From contig JAQGKC010000134.1 of the NCBI GenBank assembly GCA_028290305.1, positions 55,164 through 119,163 of the forward strand: DNA of 64,000 nucleotides, written 5' to 3'. This DNA is from Bradyrhizobium sp. (GTDB taxonomy: Bacteria > Pseudomonadota > Alphaproteobacteria > Rhizobiales > Xanthobacteraceae). Of this stretch, positions 17,633 through 25,205 are shown piece after piece; position 1 is the first letter of the stretch; each line of letters starts with the position of its first letter. The translations under genes and the position numbers were made by a program. Under the pieces are notes generated by a model. That model worked only from the letters and a program-made list of their open reading frames with translations, made no database searches and had not been told where the DNA came from.

Positions 17633-18460
17633 TTAGCTCGGTGAAGTCTTGTCGAATGCCGTGCGCGCGACTACGCGCGACAGCGGGTAGCGGCTGATCT
17701 CCTCGATCAGCACGAGCAGCCGCGCAGCCGCACGCTCCACGGTGATGCTGCCGAGATCGGCGGTCGCCTTCGTCGCATCTCCGCAGGCGCCCTTGGGATG
17801 CAGGTCCTGGGCCTGCCAGCCGAAGCTGGCGGCTCCCTCCGGGCTCAGCATTTCGGACTCCCGCTCAATCTGTACCGACAGCGGCACGAAGTTTTCGGCG
17901 CGGTTCATCTCGACGAGGTCGGGATACAAATGAAGCATCACGCTGGTTTCGCTCTGACCACCATGAATGCCGTGCCTGTTTTCGCCGGCATCGAACAACT
18001 CGTTCATGTCGATCAGCCGCGGCCACATCGCGGTGACCGCGAACATGCCGAGCTTGACCCGCAAATCGCGGCACACGATTTCGAGCAATTGCGGCTGGCC
18101 GCCATGCGAGTTCAGGAACAGGATTTTGCGGATGCCAGCGCGATGCACGCTTTCGCCGAGTTCGTACCAGACCCGGCCCAGGGTCTCGTACGACAGCGTC
18201 AGCGTGCCCGGAAATGCCAGGTGCTCGTCGGACTTTCCGAACGGCATCATCGGCAGCACCAAGGCCATGCAGTCGGACGGCATCAGTTCGACCGCCCGCG
18301 CGACGATGCCTGCATTGATCGCCGCATCGACCCTGACGGGAAGATGCGGCCCGTGCTGTTCGACCGCACCGACCGGAAGGATCGCAACCACGCGTTCCGG
18401 GTCGAGATCGGCGAAGTCTTGCGTCGTCAGATCCCACCACCAATGCGATTTAAGGACCAT
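17633..18460 (-). CDS. Creatininase-family amidohydrolase
   Basis: Metal-dependent cyclic amide hydrolase of ~275 aa. Family ligands are visible: Glu34 and His36 in GAVEQHGPHLP, Asp45 in VDAAI, His in FLNSHGGQPQ, and Glu in HGGQSETS. Characterised relatives hydrolyse creatinine, or the formamide bonds of riboflavin/F420 precursors, or act in mycofactocin maturation; the substrate here is unknown. I chose the ATG at 18460 (GGAG 10 nt upstream, next to the conserved WWWDLT start); the frame extends to 18496. It is the first gene of the operon, 128 bp from the shared palindrome and divergent from a LysR gene. Confidence 0.9.
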   Translation of the reverse strand: MVLKSHWWWDLTTQDFADLDPERVVAILPVGAVEQHGPHLPVRVDAAINAGIVARAVELMPSDCMALVLPMMPFGKSDEHLAFPGTLTLSYETLGRVWYELGESVHRAGIRKILFLNSHGGQPQLLEIVCRDLRVKLGMFAVTAMWPRLIDMNELFDAGENRHGIHGGQSETSVMLHLYPDLVEMNRAENFVPLSVQIERESEMLSPEGAASFGWQAQDLHPKGACGDATKATADLGSITVERAAARLLVLIEEISRYPLSRVVARTAFDKTSPS

Positions 18461-18587
18461 GTGCAAATCGTCTCCGGCTGCCCTGGGCGTGGGCAAGGCG
18501 TTTCGCGACCATCCTTGCCGGGTTTATCCCTCACCTTCGATTCAGCATGGCGAGCGGATACTTCAAAGCGCTTTAATTCGGCAAGTG

Positions 18588-18606
18588 CGTTGCCTTTTGG
18601 GCAACG
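18588..18606. promoter_or_regulatory. 19-bp palindromic operator, copy 2 (CGTTGCC-TTTTG-GGCAACG)
   Basis: A perfect 7-bp inverted repeat located 46 bp before the LysR ATG and 128 bp before the creatininase-like gene. Arms are identical to copy 1 at 11930-11948, and spacers differ only in the last base. Position between a LysR gene and its divergent operon fits an autoregulated LysR operator. Confidence 0.75.
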
Positions 18607-18651
18607 TGCAGCCATGCTGACAGCTCGAAATGCTCGCGTTTGGTTCCGAAG

Positions 18652-19554
18652 ATGTTGCACAGCCGGCTGCTAACTTATGTCGACGAGGTCGCCCGGACGG
18701 GATCGATCCGCAAGGCCGCCACCCATCTCAATGTCGCAGCGTCCGCGATCAGCCGGCAGATCCTGGCGCTGGAAACCCAATTAGGGACGCCGTTATTTCA
18801 GCGCCTACCGAAAAAGCTCATTTTGACGGCGGCAGGAGAAGTTCTGATCGGCCATATCCGCCAAACCCTGAAGGAATTAATCCGCGCGCAGGCCAAGATC
18901 GAGGAATTGAAGGGGCTGCGCCGCGGCGAAATTACCGTGGCGATGATGAGCGGACTGGCCTCAAACCTCGTTCCTGGAACCGTGAAACAATTTCGCCTCG
19001 CCAATCCACGAGTGAAGCTGACGCTTACGCTTTTCACGACCGGCGAGGAAATTCAATCTGCGGTGGCGAACGGCGAGGCAGACCTCGGGATCGGGTTCGA
19101 CTTCACGAAGGACAGCAATCTGAAGGTGCTCGCCCGCGCCGTCGGCAAGCTGGGCGCGGTCATGGCGCCGAGCCATCCGCTTGCGAAGCGTGTCAGCATT
19201 CGGCTGAGCGACTGTATCGATTACCCGCTTGTCGTGGCCGACAACAGCAGCGCGATCCGGCCCTATCTGGACGCCGCGTTCACCCGCGTCGCGCTTGATC
19301 CGCAGCCTATTATCGAAACCAACGCCATCGAAATCATGCGGCACGCGGCGATTCTGGAAAACGGCATTACCTTCCTCACGCCGTTCGATATTGAATTCGA
19401 GCGGCGCGCCGGACGCCTCGTCTATGTCGCCGTCCGCGAACTATCTCATGATACTCAGGCGCTCATGCTGATCGGTCACGAGCGCGGCAGCAGCGCCATC
19501 GCCAGCGTGCTCGCCGAAATGCTCAAAGCGATGATGGGAGAAGCTGCTTCCTAG
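18652..19554 (+). CDS. LysR-family regulator, likely controller of both palindrome-bearing operons
   Basis: Regulator of ~300 aa with the winged HTH at residues 1-60 (LLTYVDEVARTGSIRKAATH, then ASAISRQILALETQLGTPLF) and a two-lobe effector domain (EADLGIGF, VADNSSAIRPYL). The start is ATG 18652; a TTG at 18640 is in frame but less likely. It is divergently transcribed from the creatininase-cupin-hydrolase operon, with the 19-bp palindrome in between. Because the same palindrome controls the ABC-importer operon near 11940, this protein is the best candidate regulator for both; that link is inference. Confidence 0.9.
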   Translation: MLHSRLLTYVDEVARTGSIRKAATHLNVAASAISRQILALETQLGTPLFQRLPKKLILTAAGEVLIGHIRQTLKELIRAQAKIEELKGLRRGEITVAMMSGLASNLVPGTVKQFRLANPRVKLTLTLFTTGEEIQSAVANGEADLGIGFDFTKDSNLKVLARAVGKLGAVMAPSHPLAKRVSIRLSDCIDYPLVVADNSSAIRPYLDAAFTRVALDPQPIIETNAIEIMRHAAILENGITFLTPFDIEFERRAGRLVYVAVRELSHDTQALMLIGHERGSSAIASVLAEMLKAMMGEAAS

Positions 19555-19738
19555 TTTTTCCTCGCAAACGGCGCGTCCCGCTTTGCGCCATGGGTAGACG
19601 AGCACAAGCCGAGGCTTTTCGCCTCTGCACCGCGCCACAGCAGCAAATCACGCGCATCAGTCGCATTGTCTTAAAACTGTAGTGAGAAGTGCCGTATGCG
19701 ACTGCTGGAGCGCCGGCGAAGTCGAGGGAGTATCGAAG

Positions 19739-20245
19739 TTGAAAGCAATCCATATGCGCGGGCCGCGGGTCCCGATCGTCGCCGGGGCGATGCTGGTATC
19801 TGCCCTGATCTGCGGCTCTGCCGGCCCTGTCTATGCGCAACAGACCGTCCAGAACGCCTATACCGATCTGTCGCAGTATCTCGTCGTCGGCAGTGAGGTG
19901 GTGCCGCGGCAGGCTCTTACCGCGTCAACGCCTACGCCGGGCGCCCTGTCGTCATCGGTCACGCAGATCGGACAAGGCAATGTTGCGAGCGTCACGCTCT
20001 ACGGCACCAGCAATCTGACCACCCAATATCAGAACGGCTCGAACAACTCATCGACCCTGACCGTGAATGGGACGCAGAACGCCGTCACCACGACGCAGAT
20101 CGGCAGCTCGAATACGACTTCGATCGGAGTCGCCGGCAACGGAAATTCGATCAGCAACCTCCAGATCGGCTCCGGCCTCTCGTATCAGCTCGAGGTCATC
20201 GGAAAGTCCGTTCCCGTCTCCGTCCAGCAGTATGGAAGAAAGTAA
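19739..20245 (+). CDS. csgB: Curlin-repeat protein, CsgB-like minor subunit/nucleator
   Basis: Secreted amyloid-type protein of ~168 aa. A signal peptide (MRGPRVPIVAGAMLVSALIC, cleavage near VYA-QQ) precedes ~50 residues and then imperfect curlin repeats: VTQIGQGNVASVTLYGTSN, TTQYQNGSNNSSTLTVNGTQN, TTQIGSSNTTSIGVAGNGN. The C-terminus, VSVQQYGRK, is basic, as in CsgB, which tethers fibres to the outer membrane. The TTG at 19739 has GAGGGAG 8 nt upstream; the ATG at 19754 is the alternative. It is the first gene of a csgB-csgF-csgG order, 3 bp before csgF. CsgB rather than CsgA is inferred from size, few repeats and tail. Confidence 0.75.
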   Translation: MKAIHMRGPRVPIVAGAMLVSALICGSAGPVYAQQTVQNAYTDLSQYLVVGSEVVPRQALTASTPTPGALSSSVTQIGQGNVASVTLYGTSNLTTQYQNGSNNSSTLTVNGTQNAVTTTQIGSSNTTSIGVAGNGNSISNLQIGSGLSYQLEVIGKSVPVSVQQYGRK

Positions 20246-20248
20246 AAC

Positions 20249-20698
20249 ATGTATCGCGAGTATCTTCCGAAGGGTGTCCGCTTTGCGTGCTTCGTCGGTT
20301 TGGCGGCTGCCATCAGTGTAGTGGGCCCGGCGCAGGCCGGCACGCTAGTCTATACGCCGACCAATCCGACATTCGGCGGCAATCCGCTGAACGGCTCCTA
20401 TCTCTTCAACAACGCCCAGGTGCAGAATCAATACACGCCATCGGCTGCTGCCGCCGGCGGCGCAGGCTCCGGGACGTTGACGCCGGGACAGATCTTCGCC
20501 CAGCAATTGACCAGCCAGCTCTATTCCTCTCTGGCCAACAAGATCACGCAGGCGATCTTCGGCGCGAACGCGCAGACCAGCGGTACGTTCTCCTTCGAAG
20601 GAACGACGATTACGTACCAACAGGTCGGCGGAAATATCAACATTTCCATCAACGACGGCCAGACCATCACCAACGTGTCCGTGCCAGCGGGTCCATAG
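20249..20698 (+). CDS. csgF: Curli assembly protein CsgF
   Basis: Secreted protein of ~149 aa. Its signal peptide (MYREYLPKGVRFACFVGLAA, cleavage near AQA-GT) is followed by the strongly conserved CsgF start, LVYTPTNPTFGGNPLNGSYL, in which the N-terminal segment inserts into the CsgG pore. The C-terminal part (FSFEGTTITYQQVGGNINI, INDGQTITNVSVP) fits the rest of the family. CsgF caps the CsgG channel and helps surface nucleation of curli. It begins 3 bp after the csgB-like stop and is 38 bp from csgG, consistent with one operon. Confidence 0.92.
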   Translation: MYREYLPKGVRFACFVGLAAAISVVGPAQAGTLVYTPTNPTFGGNPLNGSYLFNNAQVQNQYTPSAAAAGGAGSGTLTPGQIFAQQLTSQLYSSLANKITQAIFGANAQTSGTFSFEGTTITYQQVGGNINISINDGQTITNVSVPAGP

Positions 20699-20736
20699 GA
20701 CAGGGCCACCTGCGAAATCACGAACCGAGGATGATG

Positions 20737-21639
20737 ATGCTCCACAATCTCAAACGGCTGGCACCGCTGTGCCTGGCCATGGCGCTGGCCGGTTGCGTGA
20801 CGCAGCCGGGTACGCGTGAACTTCTCGAAGAGGCGCCGGTTCTGACCCCGGCTTCCCCGACCGCTCTCGATCTGGAAAACCTGCCCGCGGGCCGGCAGAA
20901 GCTCGATGTCGCGGTCTATCAGTTTCCCGATCTGACCGGCAAGAATGAGCCAAACGACAACGTCGCCGTGTTCTCGCGCGCCGTCACCCAGGGCGCATCG
21001 GGCTTCGTGGTGGACGCTCTCCAGCGCGCCGGCCACGGCCGCTGGTTCACGGTCGACGAGCGCACCGGCCTGAACGATCTCATTCAGGAGCGGCAGCTCG
21101 TGCGTGCGACGCGCGCGGAATTCGAGGCGGAAAACGCCCGGCCGCTGCCGCCGATACGCTTCGCCGGCCTGCTGCTCGAAGGCGGCGTGCTCGGCTTCGA
21201 CGGCAATGTCACCACCGGCGGCATCGGCGCCAATTTTCTCGGCATTGGCGCCGACGTGCAGTATCGCCAGGACAGCGTAACCATCGGCATGCGCATCGTC
21301 GCGGTCCAGACCGGCGAGGTCCTGACCAGCGTCACGACGACCAAGACTGTTTATTCGGTTGCCCTGCGCGGCAACGTTTACAAATTCGTCGCAGCCGACC
21401 AACTGCTGCAGGCCGAAACCGGCATCACCCGCACCGAACCGACGCAACTCGCCGTGCGCCAGGCGATCGATCTGGCCGTCTATGCGACGATCATGCAGGG
21501 CGCCCAAAAAGGCGTCTGGCATTTCGCGGATCAAACGCGCGGTCGCGAGCTGCTTGAAAACTACCGGAAGCAGCAAGCTGTCTCGCCGGTTGCGCTTTCC
21601 AACAATGCCTTTGTCAAGGCGTCGGCATCCGGCGGCTGA
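20737..21639 (+). CDS. csgG: Curli secretion channel CsgG, outer-membrane lipoprotein
   Basis: Nonameric outer-membrane export pore for curli subunits, ~300 aa. The lipoprotein signal ends with LAMALAGC (Cys20). Family segments are clear: KLDVAVYQFPDLTGKNEPND, DALQRAGHGRWFTVDERTGL, ALLIRQ-like LNDLIQERQLVRATR, and GGIGANFLGIGADVQYRQD with transmembrane-hairpin-like sequence after it. I prefer the third of three consecutive ATGs (20737), which is 6 nt from GAGG; 20731 is the alternative. The open frame extends to 20287, but only as a shadow across csgF. The 3' end is followed by the long curlin gene after 383 bp. Confidence 0.93.
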   Translation: MLHNLKRLAPLCLAMALAGCVTQPGTRELLEEAPVLTPASPTALDLENLPAGRQKLDVAVYQFPDLTGKNEPNDNVAVFSRAVTQGASGFVVDALQRAGHGRWFTVDERTGLNDLIQERQLVRATRAEFEAENARPLPPIRFAGLLLEGGVLGFDGNVTTGGIGANFLGIGADVQYRQDSVTIGMRIVAVQTGEVLTSVTTTKTVYSVALRGNVYKFVAADQLLQAETGITRTEPTQLAVRQAIDLAVYATIMQGAQKGVWHFADQTRGRELLENYRKQQAVSPVALSNNAFVKASASGG

Positions 21640-22022
21640 ACCGCGCTCCGTCGCACTTGCCAAAATGCCGGTGCGCCGGATTCTGGAAGGCTGCAACCTC
21701 GGCGGCGCGGTCAAATAAAACGCAGCGCCTCATAAGTATTCTTTCAGAATAATGACATCGCGATGAAATAATAAGCGCATCTCATCTTTGTGACAGTGGT
21801 AGCTGCGACGCAAGCTTAGGCAATATCGATTCCGATTCTGAAGTATTTGTAAATTTTTACTGCTTCATGCCTCATTTCGAAACAATACAAGCTCCATCCG
21901 TCACATAGCCGCAATCAATCGACGCTTAATGGTTAACAGAGCACTAACGATGCTTCGGGATGGGCCCGGACGCAGCGCGTGCCTGCTGGGGGCGGTTCGC
22001 CTCTGATACGGAGTACTTGTTT
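21640..22022. promoter_or_regulatory. Upstream region of the long curlin gene, with a small palindrome
   Basis: A 383-bp gap, noticeably more AT-rich than the flanking genes between 21720 and 21940, as expected for the promoter of the major curlin gene. It contains a perfect palindrome, TATTCT-TTC-AGAATA (21737-21751), which could be an operator. The ribosome-binding site of the curlin gene is GGAG at about 22010. No small gene is evident. Confidence 0.5.
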
Positions 22023-23882
22023 ATGAAGAAGCAATTTCTGCTGGCATCGGTGAGCATCATCGCCGCCATGGTCGCGACATCCGCATTCGCGGGCGATCTC
22101 AACACCACCAATATCAACCAGACCGGCGCCAACGGCCAGGTGACCATCGACCAATCGGGCAGCGCCAATACCGCCGGCACCAACACCACGACGAACCCTT
22201 CCATCAGCGGATCTCTGGTTCAGGGCGGCACCGCCAACATTCTGGCCGTCACGCAGTCGGGCAACAACAACACCTTCGAGGGTGCCACGCCGAACAATCC
22301 GGCGCCCGGCTCGCTGGTCCAGTCCGGCGCGAACAACACCGCCAACGTCACCCAGTCCGGCACCGCCAGCACCGTGCAGTTGTCGCAGACCGGCAACAGC
22401 AACGGCGTGTTCAACAACCAGAACTCCCAGTCCTTCTCGCCGACCGGCGACGTCAACGTCATCAATCAGAGCGCTAATAACAGCACCGTCGCCTTGACGC
22501 AGAACGGCACCAACAACACGTTCGGCATCACCCAGGGCGGTTCGATCAACACGGTCACCGTAACGCAGAGCGACATCGCCAACGAAGCTCATGCCACCCA
22601 GGGTGCGGATTCCGCGGCCGACGCGATCATAATCACGCAAGCCGGCGGCACGCCTGCAACGTTCGGCAACTTCGCCAGCGCCACGCAAACCGCGGGAACC
22701 AGCTCGACCACGACAATCAGCCAGACCGGCGCGCGCAACGCCGCAAGCTCGACCCAGTCGTCGACCAGCAGCACCGTGCTTCTCAACCAGACCGGTTCAT
22801 CGAACTCGATTTTGGGTTCGCAGAGCGGCACCTTCAGCGCGGCCACGGTCACGCAGATCAATACCGGCGCGCCCACCGACGGCAACCTTGCCACCTTCGC
22901 CCAGAGCGGCGGTCCGAACAACAACCTGACCCTGTATCAAAACGGCGCCTTCCTCTCGGCCCGCGTGGGCCAGTCCGGCGACAACAACACTATCGGCTCG
23001 ACCCAGACCGGATCCGGCAATAACCTCAGCGCCGGTCAGGACGGCTCCACCAACAGCATCTCCAATACCCAGCTGGGCACGTCCAACACCCTTGCGATCG
23101 GCAATGGTGGCCTCGGCCAGAGCCAGGTCGGCAACGGCAACACGCTCACCAACTACCAGTCGGGCGACAATCAGCTGGCCTCGATCGAGCAGTTCGGTAA
23201 CGGCAACAACGTCATCAACACCCAGTTGACCTCGGTCAAGAACAGCAACAACACCGTCAATATCTCGCAGGGCACCAGCAGCGGCGCGTCAACTGGCGGC
23301 TTCGTGCAGTCGCTACAAGAAGGCAGCTTCGACAACCTGACTGTTACCCAGGCCGGTGCGTTGAACACCGTCAAGTCGCAACAGAGCCTGATCGGCGGCT
23401 CGAATGTTTCGGCCAACGTCGCCCAGAGCGGTTCGAGCAACACCGTGATCAATAACCAGAACGGTACCAACGACTACATGGGCGGCCCGCTGTTCATGAT
23501 CGGCTCGACCGGACTTGCGACCAATGCCGCTCAAACCGGCAATGGCAACAGCGTCACCAACAGCCAGGCTAACAGCAATGAGAGCCTGATCTTCTCGCAG
23601 ATCGGCAATGGCAACACGCTGAACAACAACCAGGCTACCGCCAACGACATGCTGACGGCTACGCAGACCGGCAGCAATAACTACATCAGCTCGACCCAGA
23701 ACGGATTCGCGCTGGCGTCCGCGACCATCACGCAGGTCGGCAACAACAACATCGTGAATGGTACGCAGACCGGCGGCAGCAACACTGCCGTGGTTGGGCA
23801 GTACGGTAACTTCAACAATGCCACCTATTTCCAGAACGGCTCTGGCAATACCGTGAGCATCACGCAGGGCTTCAAGCACTAA
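22023..23882 (+). CDS. csgA: Very long CsgA-like major curlin
   Basis: Secreted amyloid protein of ~619 aa; E. coli CsgA has ~150. The signal peptide is MKKQFLLASVSIIAAMVATS, cleaved near AFA-GD. The rest is nearly all curlin motif: I count about 45 turns of type Q-x-G-x-x-N (TQSGNNN, NQTGSSN, SQVGNGN, TQVGNNN), equal to roughly 22 two-strand repeats. Asn, Ser, Thr, Gln and Gly dominate; there is no Cys after the signal peptide. The start ATG has GGAG ~9 nt upstream. The C-terminus VSITQGFKH ends on a strand, as in CsgA. It should be exported through CsgG as fibre subunit. Some repeats are degenerate (TQSDIAN, TQGADSA), possible gatekeeper positions. Confidence 0.85.
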   Translation: MKKQFLLASVSIIAAMVATSAFAGDLNTTNINQTGANGQVTIDQSGSANTAGTNTTTNPSISGSLVQGGTANILAVTQSGNNNTFEGATPNNPAPGSLVQSGANNTANVTQSGTASTVQLSQTGNSNGVFNNQNSQSFSPTGDVNVINQSANNSTVALTQNGTNNTFGITQGGSINTVTVTQSDIANEAHATQGADSAADAIIITQAGGTPATFGNFASATQTAGTSSTTTISQTGARNAASSTQSSTSSTVLLNQTGSSNSILGSQSGTFSAATVTQINTGAPTDGNLATFAQSGGPNNNLTLYQNGAFLSARVGQSGDNNTIGSTQTGSGNNLSAGQDGSTNSISNTQLGTSNTLAIGNGGLGQSQVGNGNTLTNYQSGDNQLASIEQFGNGNNVINTQLTSVKNSNNTVNISQGTSSGASTGGFVQSLQEGSFDNLTVTQAGALNTVKSQQSLIGGSNVSANVAQSGSSNTVINNQNGTNDYMGGPLFMIGSTGLATNAAQTGNGNSVTNSQANSNESLIFSQIGNGNTLNNNQATANDMLTATQTGSNNYISSTQNGFALASATITQVGNNNIVNGTQTGGSNTAVVGQYGNFNNATYFQNGSGNTVSITQGFKH

Positions 23883-23896
23883 TTGGCTACGACATC

Positions 23897-23927
23897 GGAA
23901 GGGGCGCCTTGCGCGCCCCTTCCATCT
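23897..23927 (+). terminator. Strong hairpin terminator after curlin gene
   Basis: Perfect 11-bp arms, GGAAGGGGCGC (23897-23907) and GCGCCCCTTCC (23913-23923), with a 5-nt loop, then ATCTTT. It lies 15 bp after the curlin stop and would separate the curlin transcript from csgH. Confidence 0.8.
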
Positions 23928-24033
23928 TTGCTGCGGACAAAGGTTTGAGCCGGTGCCGGTTTCCCCGGTACGCGGCCTCAAGCTGTTTTCACCCGCAACC
24001 ACGGCGAGATAAGCGTAGGAAGGACAGGCCGAC

Positions 24034-24480
24034 ATGCTTTTCGGACGCATCGGAAAAGGCGGCCGCCATCTTATATCGGCGCTTGCCGTATCGGCAGCGG
24101 CGTTGTCCGTCTGCTGCAGACAGGCTCTCGCGGAGGATCAAGCCATGACTGTTCTTGCAACCATTCTTGCACGCGCATCGTCCGGCCCGTTGCAATGCGA
24201 AATTCGAAAGAAGGAAGCCCACGGCGCGGTCGAACTGACCGGCGTCATCGAAAGTTCGCGTGCGCTTGCCGGCAATTTCCGCTTCACGGTAACGAAGTCC
24301 GGCCCTTCCGGCTCATCCAACATCAATCAAGGCCAGAAGTTCGAACTCGCCGCGGACAAGGAAAGCCTTGTCGGCCAGGTCAGGATCAATCGGGAACGCG
24401 ATGCCCATGTCGCGATCGAACTCTTCGTCGGATCGGATGATGGACTTGAATGCCAGGTCAAAACATCCCTGGAACCCTGA
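24034..24480 (+). CDS. csgH: CsgH-like curli assembly inhibitor/chaperone
   Basis: Periplasmic protein of ~148 aa with a signal sequence (HLISALAVSAAALSVCCRQA, cleavage near ALA-ED). The mature part, LQCEIRKKE...ELTGVIESSRALAGNFRFTV, then SGSSNINQGQKFELAADKES and the final ECQVK, matches the pattern of CsgC/CsgH, an Ig-like beta-sandwich known from Rhodopseudomonas palustris that blocks premature curlin polymerisation in the periplasm. Two cysteines (CEI and LEC) sit where the family has them. Its place just after the curlin gene supports the call. The functional statement is from the family. Confidence 0.78.
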   Translation: MLFGRIGKGGRHLISALAVSAAALSVCCRQALAEDQAMTVLATILARASSGPLQCEIRKKEAHGAVELTGVIESSRALAGNFRFTVTKSGPSGSSNINQGQKFELAADKESLVGQVRINRERDAHVAIELFVGSDDGLECQVKTSLEP

Positions 24481-24562
24481 CTTGATCTTGCGCAAGATAT
24501 TCGGCACGACAAAAGGGACACGCCTCCTGGAGGCGCGCGATCCCGATTCAATATGGTGTTGT

Positions 24563-25183
24563 ATGAGCGTGTTCAGATTGATGGCTGTGTTCGGCTCGGT
24601 CTCCTTGCTGCTTTGCGCCGGGACGGCGAATGCACAACAGACCTCGCAAGCCGTGGGGATTGGCCTACCGGCGGCCGTTCAGGCCGGCCAGGCGGCTCCC
24701 CCGCGCTGCGATGCCAATTGCGTGCGCGAGAACGCCGCGAAGGCGGCGGAAGCCTGCGCGCCGCGTATCGAGGCACAAGCCCCCACCGACTTTGATTGGA
24801 TCACGCGCCCCAATCCTGGAATCTTCCAGCAAGCAGATCCTTCGTCGCCGGCCGGCGCGATCGTTCGCTACCGCGGCGATTCCCTTCGCTTCATGGCTGC
24901 GGACAAGTCATGGACGCGGGTCAGCTACGAATGCGGCTACGACGTGAGCACGCAAACGGTCGCTTACGCGAAAGTGCGCAGCGGTCGTCTCGATCAGCCT
25001 CTTGTGTCAGCCGTCCCGCAAGACAAGCCGGCCGCACCGCCAAAGCCGCCGGTGGCTCAAGCGGCAGCAAGCATTCCGGCCTCACCGCAGACGGCTGCCG
25101 CGCCTCGTCCGCCCAAGCCCCGCGTCGGCGAGCCAAGTTTAATCGTGATCCAGCAGCAATCCCCCAATCCAAAACCGCATTGA
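24563..25183 (+). CDS. Secreted proline-rich protein at the curli locus, unknown function
   Basis: Not a family I recognise. The ~206-residue product has a signal peptide (MSVFRLMAVFGSVSLLLCAG, cleavage near ANA-QQ), a globular part with four cysteines (PRCDANCVRENAAKAAEAC and YECGYD) and the segment AIVRYRGDSLRFMAADKSWT, and a Pro/Ala-rich tail (KPAAPPKPPVAQAAASIPAS) suggestive of a cell-wall or periplasm-spanning linker. The start is ATG 24563; the frame is open to 24368 only as an overlap with csgH. It lies 82 bp after csgH and ends 22 bp from a convergent gene. A curli accessory role is guilt by association. Confidence 0.65.
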   Translation: MSVFRLMAVFGSVSLLLCAGTANAQQTSQAVGIGLPAAVQAGQAAPPRCDANCVRENAAKAAEACAPRIEAQAPTDFDWITRPNPGIFQQADPSSPAGAIVRYRGDSLRFMAADKSWTRVSYECGYDVSTQTVAYAKVRSGRLDQPLVSAVPQDKPAAPPKPPVAQAAASIPASPQTAAAPRPPKPRVGEPSLIVIQQQSPNPKPH

Positions 25184-25205
25184 AGGGCCGCTAAAACGCA
25201 TCACC

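Noticed and set aside
20521..21714. Long minus-strand open frame opposite csgG (397 codons)
   Set aside because: Antisense shadow of a GC-rich gene; the plus strand encodes an unmistakable CsgG. The same holds for 21933-22688 and 23313-24050 opposite the curlin gene.
22023..23882. Regularly spaced nucleotide repeats that could suggest a CRISPR array or minisatellite
   Set aside because: The periodicity follows codons and encodes curlin strands; repeats are not identical at DNA level and there are no uniform spacers.
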